Shown: positions 49,031 through 59,660 of the stretch, in pieces
Position numbering within the stretch: the first letter of the stretch is position 1
How the letters are laid out: every line of letters starts with the position of its first letter
Assembly: GCA_022985045.1 (NCBI GenBank)
Contig: CM040970.1
Location: 24,773,294-24,837,293, forward strand
Length of the DNA stretch: 64,000 bases
From: Macadamia tetraphylla
Lineage: Eukaryota; Streptophyta; Magnoliopsida; Proteales; Proteaceae
Direction: 5' to 3'
Notes under the pieces: model-generated
Databases searched by the model: none
The model's input: only the letters and a program-made list of their open reading frames with translations
What the model was told of the DNA's origin: nothing
Position numbers and translations under genes: made by a program

Positions 49031-50119
49031 TCCCAGTTGGAGGCATCACTATAAACAACCATACCACCTGTACCGGTTGGAATTGTCAAAACTGAGCTGA
49101 TACCAACTTTTACCTTAGCTCCTTGAAGCTTTTCTCACAAGCATCAGACCACTCAAATTTTATACCCTTCCGTATGAGTCCGGTCATTGGAGTAGCAATG
49201 CGAGAGAAGTTCTTGATAAACCTCCTGTAGTATCCGACCAATCCTAGAAAACTATATATGTCTGCTACACTCTTAGGAGTCTCCTATTCTAGAACTGCCT
49301 TCACTTTGCCTGGATCAACTTCTATACCCTTAGCTGAAACAATGTGGCCTAGGAATGCACCTGTGACAACCAAAACTCACACTTGCTGAATTTGCCATAG
49401 AGTTGCTTCTCTCTCAGCCGTTGTAGTACCAACCTCAGGTGAACAGCATGTTCCTCTACACTCTTAGAGTAGACCAAAGTGTCATCAATAAATACTATCA
49501 CAAACTTACCTAAGACATCCTGGAATACCCGATTCATCAAATCCATAAATGCAGTCGGTGCATTGGTCAACCCAAATGACATTACCAAGAACTCATAATG
49601 TCCATACCTTGATTTGAAGGCTGTCTTCCTGACATCACTATCCTTGATCCTAAGCTAGTGGTAGCCCGATCTAAGGTCGATCTTAAAGAACACCTTGGCA
49701 CCTTGCAACTGATCAAATAAATCATCTATCCTTGGCAAAGGATACCGGTTATTGATGGTTAGCTTATTAAGCTCCCGGTAATCAATGCACAATCTCATAC
49801 TTCCATCTTTCTTCTTGATGAACAACACCGATGCTCCCCATGGATACACACTAGGTGTAATAAATCCCTTCTTCATAAGGTCTTGAAGTTGCATCTATAA
49901 TTCCTTCAACTCTGTGGGGGCCATGCGGTAAGGGTCCTTTGACACTGGTACTGAACCGGGGAGTAAGTCTATAGTAAATTCTATCTCTCGGTCCAGGGAC
50001 AAACCTGTCAAGTCATCTGAGAATACATCAGGAAATTCCCTCACCACATCTAGCTCAATCAATGGCCTAATCTCTATCTTAGTATCCATCACAGATGCTA
50101 AGTAGCCTTGACATCCCAT
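49031..50119 (-). pseudogene. Reverse transcriptase, Tekay-type
   Basis: 50119-49895 is the RT lead-in (VREFPDVFSDDLTGLSLDRE, PYRMAPTELKEL). 49894-49655 has LFIKKKDGSMRLCIDYRELN and KVFFKIDLRSGYH. 49588-49349 has SFGLTNAPTAFMDLMNRVF and the palm block VIVFIDDTLVYSKS (FIDD present). The remaining C-terminal part to 49031 is in shifted frames. Stops separate the pieces. Confidence 0.92.
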
Positions 50120-50214
50120 ATCCAGTAATTCTTCATCTAGAGTGCAGATATGATAACTTTCTTGGGTTTCTTGAGCTTATCCCCTTAGAACACAAACTCA
50201 TCATCATCACAAGG

Positions 50215-50590
50215 TCAAAAAATTATAGCCTTCTCTACACATAGCACACTGGCTCTGTATGCGGACAACCAGTCCATTCCTAAAATCACGTCAAAGTCGG
50301 TCATATCCAACTCGATCAAGTGAGCATTCAACTCATGGTCACCTATGGTCACTGGACAAGCCTCATAAACATACTTCAAACCCACCACACTTCCTATAGG
50401 GGTGCTCACAACCAAACATTGAGTCAGTCCCTTAGGTGGAATTCTCATCTTCTTTGCAAATGCTTGGTGATACGAATGAATACGAGGCTCCTGAGTCAAA
50501 TAACACATGTGAAGGCAATAATGATATCAACAACGTACCTGTCACCACACTGGGGGTAGCCTTAGCATCTTCTGCAGTCATAGCAAACAC
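50215..50590 (-). pseudogene. Aspartic protease, Tekay-type
   Basis: On the minus strand around 50500-50470 the frame reads HVLFDSGASYSFVSPS (DSGAS active site). After a frameshift, 50508-50215 carries FAKKMRIPPKGLTQC and DMTDFDVILGMDWLSAYRAS, the C-terminal part of this protease. Confidence 0.88.
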
Positions 50591-50639
50591 TCTGCCCTAT
50601 AGTCTCTGGCCCTGTAGGGGTTGTGCTGGCCTAGGGGCT

Positions 50640-51700
50640 GAATATGTCTGCTAGGGCCTAGGTGGCATAGTGTAGGATGCATCGCCTGGCCTTTGATGGG
50701 GGCATGTCCTCACCATGTGGCCCAATTGATCACAGTAAAAACATCTTGGGAACGATCCCAAAGACTGAGATACAGCACAAGATCGGGAGGACTGGGAAGT
50801 CTGACTAGCATCGGGCCTCCTAAACTGCACTGGAGTTAGGTTAGCGTAGGGCGCTTGGAAGGGTTTGCTACCTCCCCTAGAATTAGTAGACCCCATTGGC
50901 CTCTTCCCCGTCCCTTGCTGTGCAGTGTAGTTATCCCTATGCCGGTCCTCTATAGATTTGACCACTTGGACCACCTTAGCATAGGTTTTCAATTTCAACC
51001 CCACAATGGTTGACCCAATACCTGGCCTCAACCCTTTCTCAAAATTCTTTGCCTTGGCTCTATCACCTCTCAGATGCTCGGAGCAAAATGGAATAGCTCC
51101 TCGAAGCACTGCTGATACTCGAGCACTGACCGGGGACCTTGAATCAACTGAGAGAACTCACTCTCTCTCCTATCCTGAAAGCTTTCCAAAAAATAGTTCT
51201 CAAAGAAGGCCCCTTTGAAGTCTGTCCAAATAGGGTTCGGGTTACTAGTCCTCAGAATAGGTTCGGTGGCACTCCACCAATCATCTGCTTCATTCTGTAA
51301 CTGATAGCCTGCATAAAGTTTTCTACTCATCGATGTAGTTCATCAATCTAAAAACCTTCTCCATTCCACCAATCCATCTTGATGGATACAACAGGTCTTG
51401 CCCCACCTTGGAGAAACATGGTGCCTAAGCCGTTGAAACTTCTCTATCATTTTTATCAAATCTGTCCAGCCCTCTATATGGGCTTGAGCTTGTTCTGGCA
51501 TCGAGTCTTGTACATGCCCATGCCCTTGTGGCCCACCAGATGTTTGAAGGGTAGCCGATCCAACGGGTCTTGGAATGGGTGTCAGTGGAGTAGGAGGTGT
51601 AGGAAATGCATTGCGGGCATCCATTGCCTCTTGGATTCTATTATCGACCCGACCATAAACTGATTTTATCTTTCTTCCACTTCCCGCATCATGTTATTCA
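50640..51700 (-). pseudogene. Gag (CCHC), Tekay-type
   Basis: Three overlapping frames: 51624-51343 (N-terminal, Pro-rich then DLIKMIEKFQRL), 51330-51070 (ADDWWSATEPI, FKGAFFENYFLESFQDRRES) and 51109-50651 (AKNFEKGLRPGI, then the zinc knuckle CFYCDQLGHMVRTC at about 50740-50700). This is the retrotransposon-gag domain plus nucleocapsid, with two frameshifts. The start codon is uncertain; 51624 is the first plausible ATG. Confidence 0.88.
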
Positions 51701-52203
51701 TGATGGATGCCACATCCTAAGCCATAAGTATAGGCAGGGCCAGTGGTGTATTACGAGGCCAGTGGTGACAGGCGTGATTGTGATCGGGATCGGGGGTTCC
51801 AGTGTGACATGATTCCTGTGAAGGAATCCGATTAGTACACATGTATAAATAAGGTTGCATGTAATTGGAACACACACATACACAGTGGGTCCTACACTTA
51901 CACAATTGGCAAAATTAGGGTTAGGGCATGCATAAGTGGGATCCACACATATCCCAAAGAGACACCATTAAAGGAATCGAAAAAAAACCTTCGATTTGAA
52001 AAATAAAATGACTTATTTTCCAAAAGAGTCCACCGGAAATAGGGGTCAAATCACCAGAAATATAGTTTAATCCATCAAAAATATCAGTGGCATTTTTGGT
52101 GAATTAAATAGAGGCCAAATTTCAACTTTTCTTTTCACCGAAAATAGGCACCAGAAGCATGCCTAGTGTTTCCGGTGGCTTGCTTTCGGTAGCACCAAAT
52201 CAT
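51701..52203. other. Region between gag and the antisense gene, Tekay-type
   Basis: No coding frame recognised. The stretch 52029-52200 holds several copies of the CACCRGAAAYA-type motif in both orientations, also found in the LTRs. It lies just upstream of the antisense gene's TATA-like box, so may be its promoter. Confidence 0.6.
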
Positions 52204-52466
52204 CTTTAAATAAGCTCGGGTCTTGGCTTATTCACAACCCTATTTACTTTTGTGAGAAAGGTGTGGAAACGGCCAATGAGTCTTTTGTTACCCATTCCCT
52301 ACCTTCCTTGTGCTATTTCGCGATCGATTGGAGCCGCATTCGCATCGAAGGTATGTTTTCTCTCTCTGTAACCTAGTTTTTTTTATGATTTTCTTCTCAG
52401 TGAGTTTTGCATTCAGCCTTTTAACTAGGTTTTCCATTCCAAATCCTTAGGAATCATCTTGCAATA
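52204..52466 (+). promoter_or_regulatory. Putative promoter, 5' UTR and intron of the antisense gene
   Basis: TATA-like ctttaaata at 52204-52212. About 135 bases on is a splice donor GAAG|GTATGT (intron from 52351), a T-rich intron and candidate acceptors ending at 52400 (ttcttctcag) and 52450 (aaatccttag), then the ATG at 52467. This is a plausible plant pol II start region with a 5'-UTR intron. Confidence 0.55.
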
Positions 52467-53743
52467 ATGTCTGGATGCCGTGTACATACCCGACGTGCTC
52501 TTATACAAGAGGAGCAAGATGCCACTGAGCAGTTCAACCCATTCCTGTTCCACTCTGTGGTTGAGCGAGACCATTAGGAGTTCTTTGAGCATCGTAACGT
52601 CGACCCAGGAGTCTATGTGAGGACCAACGACTTCCACACATTCCGTCTTCGTCAACGGTTTAAGGAGATCAGGTGGTACCGCATCCTGAAACCTAACAGA
52701 TACTACTACCCCATATTGGTTAGGCTATTCTACTCCAACATAGAATGCATGAACCAGGGCATATGTGGATCACCTCTTATGTGAAGGGGGTGGAAATCAT
52801 CTTCGACATGGGGCAGTTGACCAACATTCTGATGGTTAGCAATGCCGGTGACCTAGTGTACTACCCACCTTGGACTCTGGCATATGAGTTTCAGAGTCCC
52901 AATACCTTTTAGGAGATCAATGACATGCTGACTAAGGAAGCCGAGGGATGGAGCCGTTCAATTAACTATTTTGCTACTCCAAAGGTTGTCTGCCATGCGA
53001 TTCAGCTGAATGTCCTCCCCACTTGCGAACATTATAACGAGGTATCCACCCTTCAAGCCTATGTGACATACTGCGTGTACATGGGGGTGCAGATACGTCT
53101 ACCTTACCTCCTAATGTGGACCATGGTAATTCGGTCTGAGGGGCAGGATCGTCAAGTAGAGAACCTATGCTACGAAAGGATATTGACCGACATCTTCCGT
53201 CGCTTTGGGCTAGACTTAGAGGGTGAGGCACGCTTGGGTGAAGAGGTCACAGACTTCAACTAAGACTCACTGAGGAAGATGACCATAGATCTGAGGGAGG
53301 TGACACCTATCCCAGAAGAGGGTCAGCAGCCTATGGAGGCAGAGGGTGGCAGTGCCGGTGATGTTGGTCCAAGAGGAGAAGCTACTGGGGTTGGTGGGGC
53401 TCTACCACCTTATCCCCAGGCTATGGGTTCTATGGCGGCTTTTACATCTCAGATCACTAGGGATGCAAGGCCTTATGGTCTCAATGATGTTATGGCCCAT
53501 TTGGACACCACTATGCCACTGATGAGGAGCATAGATGGTTGCCTCGAGAGCATGGACAGGACCTATTGTCTTATGGACAATAGAGTGGCCTCCCTAGAGG
53601 CACAGATGTAGGCGATGGTCTTCCATCTTGGTATTTCGGTGCCTCCTCCAGGGACGCATGGTCCAAACCAAGCTCAGGGCCAAGAATAGAACCAGTAGCA
53701 GTAGCAGCAAGAGTAGTGGCACGTTTTCCACTATAGCCTTTAG
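52467..53743 (+). pseudogene. Antisense 'putative plant transposon protein' gene in the Tekay-type element
   Basis: The ATG at 52467 starts a frame with one stop (52560s) through RYYYPILVRLFYSNIECMNQ. A frameshift near 52785 leads to SYVKGVEIIFDMGQLTNILM. 52925-53260 has LQAYVTYCVYMGVQIRLPYL and CYERILTDIFRRFGLDLEGE, closely like the PF20167 'putative plant transposon protein' domain. 53279-53611 is an acidic and coiled C-terminal part. A cluster of in-frame TAGs then follows where a Gln-run would be expected (CAG to TAG), ending at 53741. It is opposite to the element's own genes. Function is unknown; such ORFs are seen as extra genes of plant retrotransposons. Confidence 0.72.
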
Positions 53744-54046
53744 GATTTCAATTTTCCTATTTTTATTTGAGTCTGATGCTTAGGTTTAGTTGAACTTTTA
53801 CATTATGTCAATTGCTTCAGTTGTTTAATTTTCTAGACTTAGGCTAGTTATGATTTCCTGCTTTCAGTACTTTAATTTTATAAAAAGTGTAAGTTGTGTA
53901 TTCAAGTTCTTTATTATAATGAAACGGCTTTAACACCTATGCTTGTCTCCTAATTGTACAATTTCTATTATTGTTGTCTTAAGATTTTTTTTAATCCTAG
54001 TTTCCCCAAAATTATGGTTTGGCTGAGATTGTGAGTTAAGGCAAAG
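53744..54046. other. Non-coding DNA between the antisense gene and the PBS
   Basis: AT-rich. A possible polyadenylation region for the antisense gene lies near 53915 (attataatgaaac). No ORF. Confidence 0.5.
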
Positions 54047-54064
54047 CATCATGCTTTGATACCA
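54047..54064 (-). other. Primer-binding site of the Tekay-type element
   Basis: On the minus strand, TGGTATCAAAGCATGATG, four bases from the LTR, is the initiator tRNA-Met-type PBS used by chromoviruses. Confidence 0.9.
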
Positions 54065-54068
54065 TAGC

Positions 54069-57000
54069 TGTCACACCCCACTCCCGGGACCAACTTACCA
54101 TTAGGAATACCGACGGTGTGAGTAAGACACATACCTATCTTACATACCTACTAGGATCTCTGATAGCAGTACCTTAACATTTTCACAATCTCACATCACA
54201 AACCAGTATAAGCAGTGAAATCAAAGTATAATAGCAGAATTTATAAATAAAATGGAGAAACATCTAATGGTAATATAATAGCAATAACCGAGTTATTCTG
54301 TTACATTCATCTATGACATATAATATAATCTCAAGAAAATATATAATCCACAACTATAACCAAAAGTATCACAATATGATGTACAATTTCACAGTGCGGT
54401 GTAAGCACAGTGGTCGTAAGCACACTCCTGATCGTGCTTCTCCTCTTCTGGCATCCACCAGTCGCTCACACCGTACTCTGACCTAGAAGCTACTAGATCA
54501 CCCACCATCGGCACCATGGTACTGCATCATCATCTAAAATGGGGTGTATACGTGGGGTGAGCTTTCCAACTCGCTCAGTGAGGGGTGGGGTCAAGCACAT
54601 CCAAGCAAGTCAATAGCAGAAATATTTATGATGCATGATTGCGAAATTAAACATATAGTCAATGATGCTCGTGATACAGTTCATTTATTTATTATCCACC
54701 TAACAATACAAACTAAGTCTGGTAAATGCTACTACGGTACATTAGGTTGTATCTCTCATCTCGAAAACGACATCGACTACGCAGCGATACAAACCCTAGC
54801 CGTGATTAGAAGCTTGCTAGTCCTCGTATGCATCCATGGGTCACTAAGAAAACCCCTGATAACCACCTCCTGACAGTCACGGCACCGGTAACACATCGGC
54901 CACACTAAACAGGTTCCCACCTCTGACAACAACCACATCATACCGCGGGAGTGGCACTCCGAGAAGGCTCATCAAACATACCACAATGGGCTATCTAACA
55001 TCTCAACCCCTGTTGGCAAGGGTGTGTAGCATAGGGAGTGATGCCAAACCATATATATACTACACACCTTCATAATGATACAGTTAGTATGGATTACACG
55101 ATATCGAAGAGACCTCGACCACAAAGTGTAACCCATCTCCAAATACAGTCTCGGGTACACGATACGAGAGAGACCTTGGCCATAAGTGAAACCCGAGACC
55201 GTTTACTTGATCTAGTATGCAATAACAGTTGAGTATAGACTATGCAACATTGGTAAGACCTCGTTTACGAAGCATATCTATTTCCAAATGCAGTCCCAGG
55301 GTACAAGATACCAACGAGACCTTGGCCACAAAGTGTAACCTATGACTACAACTAACTCTAATACACATAATCAATGCATGAATGCAACATACATATGGCA
55401 ATTATGGCACCGGTACCACCTCGGCCATGCGGATTCCATCTCACACACACACACACACACATCCAAACACACGGTGATCATGGTACCAGTACCACCTCAG
55501 CCACACTGGATCCCATCATACATTTCTATACAATTCATATCAAAATCGTAAAATGACAATGTAGCATATTATAATCGTATTTGAATAATTACAATTAAAC
55601 ATACAATTCCAATCATGTGAACAATTTAATGATAATAAAATTTTAGAAATAAACATAGTCCAACCCTCACCTATTTTACGATGGATCGTGTTTAGGTTCA
55701 AGTAGGACCACCGATCGATCAATTTAATTATGGCTTTGGGGCACGTATGCGTCACTGTCCTAGACACAAGGGGATCGTACATCAGTACATGTCAAAAACA
55801 TCAGGAGGGACCCACACAAGTCACCCAACAAAATGTACAGACACTGTCCCTAAGTGATAGTACTGTCACCGGAAACAACCACTAGAAACAGGGCATTTTC
55901 ACCAGAAATATCAGACCTGTTTCTGGTGGAGGTGATAGAGAGCATATAAGGCTCCAAGCCCACTAGAAATATGCCACCAGAAACAGACCTAGTGGATCGG
56001 TGACTGTTTCTGGTGGAGGTACAGGATAGTCCAACAATTTGGGGCTTTTCGGCTCGGCCCGATTGCCAGGATTTATTCCATGGAGTTTCTAGGGGATGTC
56101 CCTAGCATCATTCTAAGCCAAGAAAATTCTATTTCCACTGACCCATTTGGGAGATACGTTGATCAAACGATTGAAACCCTAGTTGGTCTTTTAGCATTAC
56201 ATGTTGTCGGAGCTCACCAGGCTTGGTTTGAGCTCGGCAACAACACCAAGAGGGTAGAACACCCATCCTACAACCCTAACATGGTGTGTACACCAAGATC
56301 CCATCCATATCTAACTTTTTCTAGGTTGAAATGAAGAAAGAGAGTGGCATGGGAGGTTGCACTTGCCTTTGGTAGTGATTCCGACAACAAGTGGCAGTAG
56401 GCACCAAGGTAGGCCTTCAATCCCCTCCTTCTTCCTCTTCTTCTTCCTTCCTCTCCTCTTTCTCACCTCTCCTACGTTGGGCACAAGGGAAATGAGGTAA
56501 TGAATCCTCATTTCCCAACTTATAACTTAAGTTGGGCTTAAGGGTCTGTTTGGTTTGGGCCTCTTTTGAGCCAATCGGGTTAAATTGAGTTTCGGGGCAC
56601 GAGGACCCGCACATTTAGGTCCATAAGGTGTTCATGTCAAGAGGAAGGTGTGGAGGATGATTTGGGATCATCCGAAACCATTTACGATGCGAGTGGCAGG
56701 ACCCACGGGCATCGGAACCTCGACAGTAGCCTGTAAATCCACTAGAAACAGGCACCGGATTCATACCAGGCTTCTTCTTGTGGATTGTTTTCGGTGGTCA
56801 AGATAGCTTGATGTCCCAGGGTTGGCCTCGCACGGGTGGTTTCCCTCGGACATACCCAAGTCTTTTCGACAATTATGATGCGTGCTGGAAATCAAGTGTG
56901 GGGGGTCGAGTCACTTACCGTCTGGGATCAGAATGTATGAATCCCCTCTAGTTAGATAGCTATGCAATGCAAGAACATGTGGGGTCATCTCTACCCCTTC

Positions 57001-57099
57001 AGCAATACACAGCCATGAGCCAAAACCCAGTCATAATTTCGATCTTGAGGCCTGTCTCAACAGTTTCAAATTAGACCGGATTAGGGCACGGGTGTAACA
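54069..57099 (-). repeat. 5' LTR of the Tekay-type element (3.03 kb)
   Basis: Plus-strand ends TGTCACACCCC and GGGTGTAACA. A CA microsatellite at 55441-55462 is longer than in the other LTR. The CACCRGAAAYA motifs are best preserved here (55863-56016, 56733-56800). Confidence 0.95.
55095..55510. repeat. Degenerate internal LTR repeats, copy 3
   Basis: Same array as at 10558-10950 and 45085-45490. Confidence 0.7.
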
Positions 57100-57643
57100 A
57101 ATCTCACCAACAAGAAGATGAAATGAGTGAGTACTCGGCCACCACCGCTCCATCAAGGCCCCTACCAATGTCGAACTGAATTTTTGGGTCTCTATAAAAG
57201 CTAATCGTTTCAAGCAGGAGTAGTCGACCATGTCCTTCACTCTACGAGGAAGTATCCTATACCATCCCGAACCATGTTCAGGTGGCCATACAGGGCCAAG
57301 GTAGGTGGTTCCCTCCCCTCATACTAATGGAAATAAAGAACATATATAAAAAAAATAAAATAAATTAAAACAACATAAAAATAAAAAGATAGTGAAAACA
57401 AAAGAACAAAACAAAAACAAAAGATGAGAAAAAATAAATGAGAAAATGTAAAGACTTACCCAAGAACCCCATATGGAGTTGCAGATGTGGTTCCGACTGT
57501 TGTGAAGAGTCTGCCCAGAGTACCAATCAGCCAGGCCCCAGCTGGATTTCTCCACAAGTTTTTCTCTTACTTCTTTAGCCATATTTTCTAAAATCATAAA
57601 AGAGCCCCTAAAAGTTTTCCAATTTGCACAAAATCCCACAAGA

Positions 57644-57757
57644 ATGTCAAATTCTCCAAATGACTCCTTCCTCAAGAACTATGAAGATCTTCAAGAGAAA
57701 GATGAAGAACTTCAAGAAAAACTTGAAGATCTTCGAAAAAAAATTGAAGAAACCTGA
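57644..57757 (+). CDS. Short conserved sense ORF (37 aa), possible coiled coil
   Basis: The product is very rich in Glu, Lys and Leu (NYEDLQEKDEELQEKLEDL). A second copy in element A (63496-63579) keeps the first 26 codons with few changes, then ends at a frameshift. It lies head to head with exon 1 of the antisense gene. GAAGATCTTC palindromes in the DNA may explain the conservation instead. I do not recognise a family. Confidence 0.3.
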   Translation: MSNSPNDSFLKNYEDLQEKDEELQEKLEDLRKKIEET

Positions 57758-58420
57758 GAAGATGCAAAATGCTTTGGAACTTCAAGAAGATTTCAAAAAC
57801 CCGAACTCACTCACTCACAAATCGTTCCCCACTTAGAAAAGTTAAAATGAGGAATAAACAAGGGGGGCCATTTTATGAGTAAAAAAATTCGTTTTCCCAA
57901 AAAATAAAATAAAATAAATAAATAAATTTTAAGATTCTAAATCAAGGCTCAAAGTTCAAAGTCCAAATTCAAGATTCTATTTCAAAGATCAAAAAAATCA
58001 AACATCCACTATTAATGTCTTTTACAGGGTTGAAAGAGCAATGATTTCTTTCCTATAATTGACAACACCAGATAGCCCAGCTCGGTTTGAAAGAACCCAC
58101 CTCGAAGACCAGATAGCCCAGCCCAGTTCGAAAGAACCCACCTGGAGCCAAATTCCCTGAACTAGCACATGTAAAGCCCAGCTACAAAAAAAATCAAAGA
58201 TCAAAGTAATAACATCTTTTGCAGCATTGGAAGAGAAGTGAATTCCTTTCTTACAACCAGTAGCCCAGGTAAGTCCTAAAACTCTAAAGTGGTTGAGAGA
58301 TGTTATCTGTTGCATTTTTCAACTCCGTCCTTAATAAGAAAAATTACGGCAGTACATACTCTGGGTGACAAATGTGGTCATTCTTTTCTTTGCTCTTCAG
58401 TTGTTGGCACAGGCCTCATC

Positions 58421-58435
58421 CAAAGAGGGGCATTT
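58421..58435 (+). other. Polypurine tract of element B
   Basis: CAAAGAGGGGCATTT directly before the LTR start TGTAGACATCC; this form of PPT is usual in Tat elements. Confidence 0.88.
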
Positions 58436-58921
58436 TGTAGACATCCAATTTTTTCACCCTCCTTGACTATGATGAAATGCAAATCTTGGACGTAACTTCT
58501 GACTTCTGATCAACAGAGATGATATACCTAGAAAACCCAGAAACATTCCCCACCTATTTGAAAACCCTGGAAAACCCTGTGCGGGAGAAAAGAGGGTCCA
58601 AATTGGACTTTTTATATATAAAGGAATATGATCAAGATGATCGTACAGATGGATAGTACTCAAAAATACAATTTCAACAATATATAGCACATCAAAATGT
58701 TGGATCTCTCGCAATTGTCTTTGAAATATTATGTTTCCTGTACGTATATCGCGTACACTGGTAAGCCTGCTAGAAACCTGGAAAATTCCCTACCAACTCA
58801 AATACCCCAAATTCATCCCCTAATTGAAAAACCCTAGAAACCCCCATTAAAGGAGAAGAGAGAGGAGAGAGGATGGAATGGCCACTCGTGAAGTCATTGA
58901 TCTCCGGCCGCTACCCTCACA
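58436..58921 (+). repeat. 3' LTR of element B (short form, 486 bp)
   Basis: TGTAGACATCC ... CCCTCACA, followed by the TSD CATAT (58922-58926). It is collinear with 21776-22269. Confidence 0.93.
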
Positions 58922-58926
58922 CATAT
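58922..58926 (+). repeat. Target-site duplication of element B, right (CATAT)
   Basis: Second copy of 21771-21775. Element A's integrase frame resumes right after it. Confidence 0.9.
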
Positions 58927-59660
58927 GCAGTTCTCACATCTGCTAAGGTAGCAAAATTCATCCAAGTTCCTGATATTGAGTACCTCAAGAGTTGATATCA
59001 GATCAAGGATCCTATTTCTAGGGAAAGACTAATAATATTTGCACGAAGTTTAGTATCAGAAGGCACCACTCTACCACTTACAGGTCATAGACCAATGAGG
59101 CAGTAGAAGCAGGTAAAAGAAACATCAAGGTGATCTTACAAAAAAATGGCTGAAATACACAAGGATTGGGCAGATAATTTACCCCTTGCCTTATGAGCAT
59201 ATCGGACCTCTGTACAATTCTTGACAGGGGCAATTCCTTTCTCCTTGGTATATGAGGTTGAGGCGGTGCTCCCCATGGAAATCCTAGTACCATCACTAAG
59301 GGCGCTTCTTGATAATTAGTTACCTGAAGGAGAATGGGTGAAGGCCAGATACGATGAACTCAACTTTCTTGATGAAAGGCGAATGAAAGCCATAGACAAC
59401 CTAAAGAAATATCAACTGAGAATGGCTAGGGCCTTCAACAAGAATGTGAAGCCCCATCACATAGAAGAGGGGGGAACTTGTTCTTCAAGAGAAAAGAGCC
59501 CCAATTCATGACCCAAAAGGAAAATTCTGGCCCAACTGGAGTGGCCTGTTCACTATAAAAAAAAATTCTACCAGAAAAGTTGTAAAACTCATAGATCACA
59601 ACAGCAAAGAAATACCCGAATTGGTCAACATGGATCAACTTAAGAGATACTATATTTGAA
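58927..59660 (+). pseudogene. Integrase C-terminal half, element A
   Basis: Continues from 21770: SAKVAKFIQ at 58940, a decayed second-D block near 59000, then IHKDWADNLPLAL, FSLVYEVEAVLPMEILVPSL and EGEWVKARYDELNFLDER. It ends near 59660 with the MDQLKRYYI-like tail. The DNA aligns with B 31391-32130. Frames are broken several times. Confidence 0.88.

Larger units (their letters stand above)
44056..57099 (-). mobile_element. Ty3/Gypsy element, Tekay/Del (chromovirus) type, 13 kb
   Basis: Minus-strand element with 3-kb LTRs (5' LTR 54069-57099, 3' LTR 44056-47105), a tRNA-Met-type PBS, gag, protease, RT, RNase H, integrase with a C-terminal chromodomain and a G-rich PPT. Long LTRs plus chromodomain suit Tekay/Del. 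About 1.3 kb between the 5' LTR and gag holds a separate gene on the opposite strand (52467-53743). By eye the LTRs differ at about 9% in the first 195 bases, intermediate between element B and the Copia element. Confidence 0.93.
42283..57582 (-). pseudogene. Antisense plant-mobile-domain gene of element B, interrupted
   Basis: Multi-exon, opposite to gag-pol. Exon 1 is 57582-57460 (ATG then MAKEVREKLVEKS, ending WGSW before a GTAAGT donor). Exon 2 is about 57325-57100, continuing at 44050-43634: RWWPSTHSFHLLVGE, then YALTGVPFGGRP and DSWDWGGAAYAYLLQTLDLL. Exon 3 is about 43560-43397 (PWCFEHLEIIAPKL, FFFPIAIRW). Exon 4 is about 43325-42990 (HLGERIIPQWSDLQ). The C-terminal exons (to 42283) end in a coiled coil (DGRIIALESQISSYE). 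The THSFHL..GE, ALTG.PFGG and DWGGAA.AYL blocks are the plant mobile domain (PMD, PF10536). A few stops occur, mostly TAG where CAG is likely. The Tekay element is inserted within exon 2. Confidence 0.82.
21776..58921 (+). mobile_element. Ty3/Gypsy element B (Tat lineage), complete but nested
   Basis: It has terminal LTRs (21776-22269, 58436-58921), a PBS, a polypurine tract and a perfect CATAT TSD. Without the three inserted elements it would be about 15 kb. It carries gag-pol, a second RNase H, a sense DUF7745-like ORF and an antisense plant-mobile-domain gene. All genes have stops. Over the first ~120 bases the two LTRs differ at roughly one base in eight, so it is older than the Copia element inside it. 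Confidence 0.93.

Noticed and set aside
51379..51812. Plus-strand ORFs opposite the Tekay gag
   Set aside because: They are shadows of gag, and do not resemble the real antisense gene at 52467-53743.
54371..55556. Short ORFs with His/Thr runs
   Set aside because: They arise from the CA microsatellite and LTR repeats and are not conserved between LTR copies.
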